Positions 42,633 to 51,274 of a stretch of DNA of 60,000 nucleotides are shown piece after piece (position 1 is the first letter of the stretch; each line of letters opens with the position of its first letter). The stretch is from Symsagittifera roscoffensis (Eukaryota > Xenacoelomorpha > Acoela > Convolutidae). Position numbers and translations under genes: made by a program. The notes under the pieces were generated by a model that was not told the origin of the DNA, ran no database searches, and saw nothing but the letters and a program-made list of their open reading frames with translations. The stretch is from NCBI RefSeq assembly GCF_963678635.1, contig NC_087068.1, positions 47,695,785 to 47,755,784 of the forward strand. The letters run 5' to 3'.

Positions 42633-43100
42633 TACGTCTTCTTCCCTCAGGGATTTGACCCCTTGCCGACCCAAAGGGTCCCCCCTTTGGTACTTTTAAG
42701 AAATCCAGTTTTGGCCGACCGCGACTTTTTGGTCAAAATTTTCCAAAAAGAACTTAAAAACTCGGCTGTTTTTCCTTTTCCCCCCACCTGCAAATTTTTA
42801 TATTTGAAGTTACTGTTCATGTTGTCCGATTGACGTGAAATTCGACATGCAGATTAATTAGGCTATAAAAAACATATTTGGTTTTCATAATTAACCTTGT
42901 AAAACCACTTGTTAGACCATAAAATTCATGTTTGAGTGAGGTGGGGGGAAAGGAAAAAGAGCCAAAAACTCTAAAAATGCCTTTTTTGGACTGTTTTTTC
43001 AAACTTTTGGCTGCGGCGCAGAAAATTTGGCCAAAATAGGGACTAAACAGGCTTAAGGAGAGCTCGAAAAATTAATTCGGCCGACCTAAAAAAATGGATT
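42586..43100 (+). repeat. Family D repeat, copy D3 (split by A10)
   Basis: After the G-run it reads CTTCCCTCAGGGATTTGACC, TTGCCGACCCAAAGGGTCCC and GAGAGCTCGAAAAATTAATT. The same blocks occur in D4. MITE A10 sits at 42764-42963. Confidence 0.65.
42764..42963 (+). mobile_element. MITE family A, copy A10 (inside D3)
   Basis: 200 bp, 8-bp duplication AAAAACTC (42756-42763 and 42964-42971). Confidence 0.92.
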
Positions 43101-43164
43101 TTATGGATTTCAGGCCAAACGCTCTGAAATTTAAAAAGAAAGAATCCTCTGATGCTCTGTTCGG

Positions 43165-43262
43165 TAACATGGTGTCCCAAATATCTGATGCCTTCTATAA
43201 CAAATGGATCCGAGTCCGGCTTCATTATGTTTTGTTCAATAAATTCAGCGTGGTTTGAAAAA
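43165..43262 (-). CDS. Possible first coding exon of the sulfotransferase
   Basis: The minus strand reads FIEQNIMKPDSDPFVIEGIR then YLGHHVTEQSIRGF, like the SULT N-terminus that precedes the PAPS loop (..F.G........ ..F.ARPDD). No donor of the required phase 1 was found (the nearest GT, at GTTACC, gives phase 0), so either an exon is missing between them or this is a decayed copy. Confidence 0.4.
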
Positions 43263-43415
43263 TTGGGTAATGAAGAATTCAGATTACTTGAAAGCACGTG
43301 TAATAAACTGTTGTATTTATTAACAATGGTATGTTTTAAAAAAAGAATATAAATAAGAGTTAATTAAGTTCTGAATCAAAGCATTAACAATAGCTGTGTG
43401 AGAACAAACCCAAAT

Positions 43416-43622
43416 AGACTTTAAAATTTCAAAATTTCTATTTTCTCAGTTGTGTTACGTGTTATTATGGCTGAATACGTGATATTTTGGTGTAAGGTAA
43501 GAAGAACAAATTTGTTCACAATAGTTAATTTGCTCATAATGCAAAAATTGCTTGATCATGCCAACGTAAATCTAGTTTCTCAAACTGAAATTCAAATGTG
43601 TGGAAGGAGGTGGAAATGAGCC
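43416..43622 (+). mobile_element. MITE-like family C, copy C2
   Basis: Shares TATGGCTGAATACGTGATAT and CATAATGCAAAAATTGCTTG-type blocks with C1 and ends GGAGGTGGAAATGAGCC. Confidence 0.55.
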
Positions 43623-43837
43623 CTTTAATTATTTATCATTATCATCACAATTTGACTGACACATTTCAAATATTTGTACATTTGAAAATATTCTCAACTG
43701 GCAAATAAAGTTTTTTTAACCAAAAGGTGGAAGGCACTCATTAATTAGGTCTTGAGTCCTAATTGGGTCTTTGCCAATAAAATCGCAGGTCCACTCTACT
43801 CTCATTTTGATCGGAAACCCTTTAAGATGTCAGTATT

Positions 43838-44470
43838 CAGGGGCGAATTTGGGGGGGGGGGGGGGCTGACGTTCTTTCGGCTCTTTTCCAGTTTCCCCCT
43901 TTGATTTTTTTTTGGAAATTTGATATATGAAAACTCATTTAAAACGACTTTCCAGGTTACAAATTGCAGTAAAACGTGTCAGCGTGAACAAATTTTCACA
44001 ACAACATTTCTTACATGCAAAATGCAGTGTGAACAATTTTTGAACAGCTTTATTTTGAAATTTTACGAAGGGGGTGGGAAACTGGAAAAGAGCCCTTCTT
44101 TCTTCAGGAACTCGACCTCCAGCCGATTCAAAGAGTCCCCCTTTGTACGATTTTGAATTATCCTTTTTTTGGTGACGGATCCTAAAATTTTTCTAAAGGC
44201 GCTTATGGCGCCAAAATATACTAGTTTTGAGGGGGTGAGCGCGCGCCGAAAACAACCGGTTTTTTGGTCAAAAATTTCCAAACAGTGCCTAAAAACACCT
44301 TTTGGCCAGTTTTTTTTTTAATTTTGCCTGTGGCGCAGAAAACTTGGCCAAAACAGGAACTTTTTTATTGCTTTGGGAGAGCTCGAAAAATAAATTTGGT
44401 CGACCGAAAAAAAGGTGACAAAATTTTCGAACATTTTTTGAAAATCGCCCCTCGAGAAAACCCTAGATCA
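43838..44470 (+). repeat. Family D repeat, copy D4 (split by MITE B2)
   Basis: TTCAGGGGCGAATTT, a G-run, then (after B2) TTCAGGAACTCGACCTCCAG, AAAGAGTCCCCCTTTGTACG, TTGGGAGAGCTCGAAAAATA, ending near CTCGAGAAAACCCTAGATCA. Parallel to D3. Confidence 0.6.
43879..44094 (+). mobile_element. MITE family B, copy B2
   Basis: 216 bp, ends GGCTCTTTTCCAGTTTCCCC and GGGAAACTGGAAAAGAGCC; flanks GTTCTTTC and CTTCTTTC agree at 7 of 8 positions. Confidence 0.85.
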
Positions 44471-44768
44471 GCCCCTGGCAGTATTTTGAAATAAATTTCA
44501 TGACTGAGTTCAAAGAGATGCAAGTATGCACTCTGCGAGATGTGTTCTTGCGCATTTTTTTAAAAGATATTTTCGTATTTTTGTTTGCGGATTGCGAGCG
44601 GAGATTCATCCCCACATTGGCAAAAATAAAATTGCAATCAATTACAATCGATTTTTATACAGATTTAAGACTAAAATCGATTGTATGTAAGCCAATTAGA
44701 CACTAAAAAGGATAAAATAGGGATTTTATACAAATCAGAAAAATCGATTATATAGTCTAGGAAAAAGA

Positions 44769-45131
44769 TTTTTTTTTTGCGGTATAAAATCTGTACAGAA
44801 TCTGTATAAAATCGAAAATAATCTATTGTAAGGCATTTTCTAAGGACCAAAAAACATTAATTATGTTGTCTTAAAATGGATTATGATGTCTAAAAAATAT
44901 TTTTTTTATGTTAGAAGCATGCTTTTTGAAAACTCAAAAAAATTTGAATATTTTTTTGCGGTATAAAATCTGTACAGAATCTGTATAAAATCGAAAATAA
45001 TCTATTGTAATGCATTTTCTAAGGACCCAAAAATATTAATTATGTTGTCTTAAAATGGATTATGATGTCTAAAAAAATATTTTTTTTTCTGTTAGAAGCA
45101 TGCTTTTTGAAAACTCAAAAAAATTTGAATT
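44769..45131. repeat. ~182-bp tandem duplication
   Basis: Two nearly identical units, each starting TTTTTTGCGGTATAAAATCT and ending AACTCAAAAAAATTTGAAT. Confidence 0.85.
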
Positions 45132-45139
45132 CAAACTAA

Positions 45140-45350
45140 ACGACACAAATCATAAAAATCATCAATATAAACAAGATTTTGGGCTCAAAAATCTACAATA
45201 AAGTCATGAAAACCATCAAAATTAACAGGATTTTGGGTACAAAAACATGCAATGAAATCATTAAAAAAAACAAGATTTTGTGCACAAAATATGCAAAAAA
45301 ATCATGAAAATCATTAATATAAACAACATTTTGTGCACAAAAAATGCAAC
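45140..45350. repeat. ~55-bp degenerate tandem repeat, four units
   Basis: Units of the type ATCATGAAAATCATCAATAT followed by AAACAAGATTTTGGGCACAA. Confidence 0.75.
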
Positions 45351-45473
45351 CCAAGTCCACCAATCTTTGATATTTTTGACAAATATCTAAAATTTTTGGT
45401 TAAAACTTTAAAAAATCTTGGTTGTCTCGGCAAGTTCTCGCCAAAGAAAGAATCTTGAAAATATCAAAGATTC

Positions 45474-45674
45474 GGCTCTTTTTCTTTTTCCCCCACCTGC
45501 AAATTTTTATAGTTCAAATTACTGTTCACACTGTCCAATTGTCTTGAAAATTGATATGCAGACTAATTGGAATATGGCAAAGATTTGTGGATCGTCATAA
45601 TCAACGTTATAAAACCACCCCTTTAACGATAATATCGATGCTTGTGTAAGGTGGGGGGAAAAGGAAAAAGAGCC
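45474..45674 (+). mobile_element. MITE family A, copy A11
   Basis: 201 bp, 8-bp duplication AAAGATTC (45466-45473 and 45675-45682). Confidence 0.92.
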
Positions 45675-46064
45675 AAAGATTCTTTTAGAAAATTCAGTGA
45701 AACTTGAAGAAAAAAAAACAAACATAGCAAGATTTTTAATTTTTTTTGACAATTTGCAAAGAAGACCGGCAATTTCAATTTCGTCGTTAATGTAGTGACG
45801 TCGAATAGATGTGAAACATTTTAGGCCCCAAATTTAAAAATATGGTTATTGCCAACCCCATAACTTTCAAAAACTAGCAAATCAGAGTCAAACGCGAAAT
45901 CGGACAAATCTCTACGTCTTCAATTTTGAATTTGAACTTAGAACTAAGAAATCATGAACGTGGTCAAAATAAAGTAACTTTTGAGCACAAAAAAAGCATT
46001 GCCAGTTTTTTTTGTTTTTTTTTCCGGATTTGATTCCCCCACAATCAATTGGTTTCTTAGGCAT

Positions 46065-46264
46065 NNNNNNNNNNNNNNNNNNNNNNNNNNNNNNNNNNNN
46101 NNNNNNNNNNNNNNNNNNNNNNNNNNNNNNNNNNNNNNNNNNNNNNNNNNNNNNNNNNNNNNNNNNNNNNNNNNNNNNNNNNNNNNNNNNNNNNNNNNNN
46201 NNNNNNNNNNNNNNNNNNNNNNNNNNNNNNNNNNNNNNNNNNNNNNNNNNNNNNNNNNNNNNNN
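46065..46264. other. Assembly gap (200 N)
   Basis: Second placeholder-sized gap. Confidence 0.98.
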
Positions 46265-47722
46265 AATTTCAGGCTGCTCAGATCTTGCGAATGATTGGCA
46301 GGTCTACAAACAATTAATGAGGATTGACTCAATCAATTTTTCTCATGGTTGCTTATATAACAAGAGACAGGGGGTTATTCTCATGATGGAGGGCTTAAAT
46401 GTTAGAAGCTTATCAACCAACCAATCACAAGCGTTGGAGGTTTCTAATCGCTAAATCATTTTAGCAGAAAATCAAAAAAGCAGAAATCGAATATAATAGA
46501 AGTTCTATGACAACTCGTACAGGTATCGAATTTTGTTTTTGTTTTACTTTTTGAGTTTTTTTAATCGGTATCCTTTTGATGTAAGTTTTTCTAAGGAGTC
46601 TTAGATTTGTGAATATTTGAAAATTCATATGCTTGCTTAAATTGCAATCAGTCAGTTTGGTTTCAATGGCCTGGATTTCATAATTTGAATTTTGAGCGAC
46701 TTTTTTGAGGTTTTTCAGTACTCAGGCTGACTGGCTGAATTTTGTTTGTCAGTTTTCGGTTTTTCTCCAGCATCAACGACTTATCTCTAGCGTATCTCTA
46801 TACATTGCTTTTAACCATTAACTCCTACCTGGAGAAAAGCTTCTAGATCTTCATTTTAACTTATATATCACCGAATTCTCTCAATCTTAGCGTATCCGGG
46901 TTTGATCTACGGGCCATAATTCTACATAACATCAAACACGAAGACCATTTGAATGTGGAATTATTATGCACGCAGATTTTTGCCAAGCTTTGTTGCTGAA
47001 TTGATTACGTAAGTCCGTAATAAAAATAATACAAACTGATTTTTTTGGCGTATTTCAATTCGAAAAAAACACCTGTTCTCTTAAAAAAAACACCTCAATC
47101 AGTCAAATAGTTTATTATCAACAAGTTAATGATTCCGAAATGTCTCCCTGTAATTTTTCAAACAAACTAGGTTCAACCTCTTTTTAAGCTATAAAATTGA
47201 ACAGAATTTCCAAAAATGATTTTTGATTGCAAATGAGTTTATTCAATTTTGGTTCTGAAATGATAATAACTGATTCTAAGTTTGCTTGATAATAATTGTG
47301 TAGTAATTACAAATTTTATTCTGAAAATTTCTACATCGATATGTTCAGCAACCCTTCTGAAAATAATTTTTTTTTAGACAATCTTCACGCTAGCCGTCCA
47401 TTCATCAATGATGAAGTTTTATAAAAAAAAACTTACAGATATGCATTAGTCTATAGAAATATACAAAAATGAGTTAAAACTTTTTTCTTTTTATTGATTG
47501 CTCAAATAAACTTTTTACGGTAAGAAATTGGCCTGCAAAATTTGATATTTTCTGCCTAAAGTGTAGTCACACAAAAGATCCAAAAATCATAGAGCGTATC
47601 TCTATACTGGAACCTGATCTGAACTACATTTTATGATTGGATAAATTAGATATTTTACCACTGTAAAGTATTTAATATTAACCAATCATGATCCATCTAA
47701 CTAACAACCCACTTATTTGTAA
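46265..47722. other. Non-coding stretch; one exon-like segment after the gap
   Basis: Directly after the gap, AATTTCAG is followed by a 60-codon frame (46273-46454; GCSDLANDWQVYKQLMRIDS..) with no recognised domain. The rest is AT-rich without features. Confidence 0.35.
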
Positions 47723-47750
47723 GTGCTGAAATTACTTGTAATTTCAGCAC
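47723..47750. repeat. Perfect 13-bp inverted repeat (hairpin)
   Basis: GTGCTGAAATTAC, TT, GTAATTTCAGCAC. It lies near the 5' side of the gypsy-2 region; it may mark an element boundary or be incidental. Confidence 0.8.
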
Positions 47751-47990
47751 CAGAGAGATTTGAATTTAACTTAGAAATTAGTTGCCTCTCCAAGAGAACT
47801 TCAGCAGCCGCAATAAACCAGTATACCCTAGATCTATTGAGCCTAGCAGAGACTAGTTAAACAACCTGAGACTAGATAGTATAAGAGTAAGATTAGGATC
47901 GGTATTAGACTAAGAAGTTGCACGAATCTATCAGGCCGAAAATAAGATAGCGTGACGAGCAGACGGTGTACCCTATCCGAAATTACTCTA

Positions 47991-48338
47991 TGAGTTAACC
48001 ACAAAGGGCATAACTCATCTGGTGCGACCATAAGTCTCGAACAAGACCTTAATAGCTTAGAATTAACCAAAAATAGATTAGAATTTAGACAAAACATTTT
48101 AAAAATGTTACACGACGATAATTTAATCGAAATGTCTCTACGACTCAATAGATCAAAGCCAATATTCCGAACGATAACAGAACTACCCGGAATTGGAAGA
48201 AGACCTCGAACCAGAGACGACATACGACAAAGTAGAAACTTACCAAATATTTATATGATAGTACGGCAAAAGCCAACACAAACTTTTATATTTAGAATTT
48301 TATTAGCAATGAATTTAGATTTTCATTTACAAACATAA
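47991..48338 (+). pseudogene. Unassigned coding relic upstream of gypsy-2
   Basis: Open for 115 codons after a stop, with the first ATG only at 48105. It reads helical EQDLNSLELTKNRLEFRQNI and ELPGIGRRPRTRDDIRQSRN. A neighbouring frame (about 47910-48030) also looks coding (EVARIYQAENKIA, RADGVPYPKLLYELTTKG), so a longer ORF has probably been broken here. It could be the 3' ORF of a neighbouring element or a first ORF of gypsy-2. No family recognised. Confidence 0.35.
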
Positions 48339-48447
48339 AATCTTGAAGTCAATCTTCATAATCATTTCAGGCGCTAAACAGAACTATTAATATACAATAA
48401 CGATTGATAAAGAGATCTCAGATCGTTTTCTTAAAATTCTGCAGTAC

Positions 48448-48457
48448 TATATAAAAC
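48448..48457 (+). promoter_or_regulatory. Candidate TATA box
   Basis: CTATATAAAA, about 0.8 kb before the first gypsy-2 ORF, in the region where an LTR promoter would lie. AT-rich context makes chance likely. Confidence 0.25.
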
Positions 48458-48665
48458 ATGTTTGAAAAATATTTATTGAAAATCAAAACAAAAATTAGTA
48501 GCATGACAATAAATTGTTAGTAATCATAAAATCATCAGTTGTCCCAGCTTCATCACCTAAAACATAACAGCAATCATAAGCTCACTAATAACATTAAAAC
48601 ACTAAATCTTTTCCTTAAATAAATTTAAACCATTTTAAACTTAAATTCACTTAATTTTAAAATCA

Positions 48666-48750
48666 GATCATCAAGGCTTATCCTTGGATCTTAATTAATT
48701 TTCTATTTAATTAAATTTAAAACTTGATCATCAAGGCTTATCCTTGGATC
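48666..48750 (+). repeat. Two 25-bp near-palindromes, period 60
   Basis: GATCATCAAGGCTTATCCTT-GGATC occurs identically at 48666-48690 and 48726-48750. AAGG/CCTT and the GATC ends can pair, giving a small stem-loop. Confidence 0.85.
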
Positions 48751-49267
48751 AAAAAGAACAATTTTGTTCTGCCCCACCCACTTAGCTAGTGTCTAACGAC
48801 CTCAAACGTCGATTCACTATCCAACCCTTTCAAAAAACCCAAGACTAATCGAAATTTTTGAACAAAACTAATCATTCAAATTAGGATAAACAGTGAAGAA
48901 CTTCGGTTATTCATCCTTCACTTGAACCCTCCTCTTACCAGACCCAGGATAAATCTTAGACTTAGTAAGTTTAAAATAGTATCTAACAAACTACTCGCGT
49001 TCTAATTATACCTGAACCTTGTGGATCGATTTACTATTCTCCAACCCTTGAACACAATCACTACCCCTAAGTAAGATTAAGTAAGTTAACACCTTAGCTT
49101 ATACTAGCCACGAGAAAGTAAAAAATCATTCTTCGGAATCGATATACTTTTCTCTCCAACCCTGAACAAATAGACCCAGGTTAAGCTAACCAAAAAATCG
49201 TAAGGACTAACAATTTAAGAAAATAGAAATCATCTAACAACTTTTTGCATCCGTCATCCTAAACCTT

Positions 49268-49735
49268 ATGTCATTTAAAAATCTAGGAAACAAACAAACA
49301 ATCGTTTTGCACAACTGTGAAATAGATAACAAAAAATACGACCTTGTAATCACACCTCACACACAAACAGTTGGATATATCAGAACAAAACGACAAACAC
49401 TAAAAAGGAAAATTATAACTAAACAAAGACAAATAACAAGAAAAAGATTTTCCAAAAATAGAAACGCATTCTCAGAATCAGAAGTCAGTAATTTAGACGA
49501 ACTTTATAAATTAAAAGAATCTATAGATAAAAATTGCCCCATTCACGATCAATTATATTTTTCCGACTCAGAAACAACTTCAAATTCATCAAAAAGAGGA
49601 AAAAGAAGAATAAAAAAGCAATATAAACACAAACCAGTACACTTGTATAATTGGAATCAACCAATTAGACACATCGATAATTACCTATTAACAGTCATTA
49701 AACGAAAAAATGAGCCAAACACACACTCCAAGTGA
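49268..49735 (+). CDS. gypsy-2 ORF 1, basic protein of unknown function
   Basis: 155 residues from ATG 49268 (MSFKNLGNKQTIVLHNCEID). Strongly basic middle (RTKRQTLKRKIITKQRQITR) and a second Lys/Arg block (KRGKRRIKKQYKHKP), with a Ser/acidic patch (FSDSETTSNSS) between. This suggests a nucleic-acid-binding or nuclear-targeted protein, but no family is recognised. Its 3' end overlaps the next ORF by 26 bases in a different frame, so it could feed a frameshift or be translated separately. Its position before Gag is unusual for Ty3/gypsy elements. Confidence 0.55.
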   Translation: MSFKNLGNKQTIVLHNCEIDNKKYDLVITPHTQTVGYIRTKRQTLKRKIITKQRQITRKRFSKNRNAFSESEVSNLDELYKLKESIDKNCPIHDQLYFSDSETTSNSSKRGKRRIKKQYKHKPVHLYNWNQPIRHIDNYLLTVIKRKNEPNTHSK

Positions 49736-51248
49736 AGATAGTCCAGACGATGACGATATCTACCCCTTCCTCGTAGATGCACCCGATAATAGAGGACAGC
49801 ATGATCTTTGCAAGAATTTTCTCTTAAATTTGTTTGAACCCGGAATTAGCCCATGTAAAACAGAGTTCCCAGATGTAAAAATAAAAAGACAGATTATTGA
49901 TCACTATCTGAAAGATATATGTAACTTAACACAACAATACGGAATCTACACCATAAAATTCAGCTCACCAAATCCGAATCACCGCAAATATGTAATTCAA
50001 ACAGACGATCTTGATTTAGAATTTTCAAAAGTATTCTCAGTATATATAAAAAGCATACAATATCATAACTCACAAAGAGCAAATTCCATATTTACTAATG
50101 AAGTTTTTGCGATAATATATAGTTATATTTCAATATTAGAAAACGAAAACCCAATCCCGCATATCTAACCGAATGAGACATCCAAACATATAAAGGTACG
50201 ACATGAAATCACACTATTCTCATCTTTTCTAAATATAATTAAAGAAAATTTCACTAAAGATGATGTTTCACAACATACAAAACATGACTTACAAAAAATT
50301 TTGCCATGGTTTATAATAGATTACTTCACACATAATATAGATTTAATTTCACAAGCAAGAAAAAATTTCAGACCCCAAAGTTCAAACGATGATACCGCCA
50401 TCACAGAACAATCAGACTATGTTTGGGACCCCGAATGGTGTCATTATGCATTCATAAATATCCCACAATCAATCTCAAGTCAGGCAATAAGTACAATATC
50501 TTATGTAAGAGATTATGTAAGAGTAATACCATTATCCATTGATGCAACACCATTAAACTACAATACATTTTTACCCGATACGCGAAATAATAGTTTAAAT
50601 TCGACCGTCATACACAATGAAAACCTTAATGGAACTAGGAACCTCACTCAACAAGATATTCAGACACCATCACACTTCATAAATGAAGAAATCGTCCAAA
50701 CAACAACAACTACACAACAAAGTATTTCACCGATACGTCCAAATTTAACAACACCAAGAAATACAAACACTTCACTAGCACAGGTAACCTTACAATCAAC
50801 CGTTAAACCTTCGGTTGCTCCAAAATATTCACAAATGGATTATCAAACATATAGACCCATGACAATACCGTCAAAAACACGCAGAACATTCACAAGAAAC
50901 AATTTTGCGGATCACAATTATAATTACAAACATTCATCAAAAACAAACTATCCCCCACGAAAAAATAATAATAATCAGATAAGATCTCAATATTGGGATA
51001 ATCCAATGACAACAACCAACTCAGTAAATTTTCAAACTAATTTACATCCTCCACAGGATCGTAGTGAAAATTATCCATTCTTTCAACAGAATAAAAATAA
51101 AAAACAAGCACCTCATCAAACGGATTATCTATCCTCTGATGATGATTATTTACAACCAGATATATTTGCACCATACAATCAAAAATATCATGGACAAAGA
51201 ATACAGAAACCACATACAAATCATAGAATTTTTCTCCACACCCAATAG
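49710..51248 (+). CDS. gypsy-2 ORF 2, long pre-Gag protein, one internal stop
   Basis: One frame runs from ATG 49710 (MSQTHTPSEDSPDDDDIYPF) to 51248, broken only by TAA at 50166-50168. The first part (152 residues) has an acidic start and a mixed globular segment (NRGQHDLCKNFLLNLFEPGI). The second (ATG 50301, 315 residues) carries DLISQARKNFRPQ, EQSDYVWDPEW, then a Thr/Asn/Gln-rich tail that ends just before Gag. No known domain. A ~190-bp piece of the middle is the fragment found at 18396-18593 in the Pao duplication, so related copies exist elsewhere. Unknown function; possibly an N-terminal extension of Gag. Confidence 0.55.
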
Positions 51249-51274
51249 ATACACAAAATCAACAACCAATACAA

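Larger units (their letters stand above)
48339..49267 (+). other. gypsy-2 leader / possible 5' LTR
   Basis: It has no long ORF and contains a candidate TATA box, two copies of a 25-bp near-palindrome and three copies of a TCGAT-TYACTAT..CCAACCCT block (48809, 49026, 49139), plus AGACCCAGG at about 48941 and 49170. Such repeated leader motifs could be packaging or regulatory sites; inference only. Confidence 0.4.

Noticed and set aside
46273-46454. Exon-like 60-codon frame after the second gap
   Set aside because: No domain, no usable context because of the gap; kept only as a note under the non-coding stretch.
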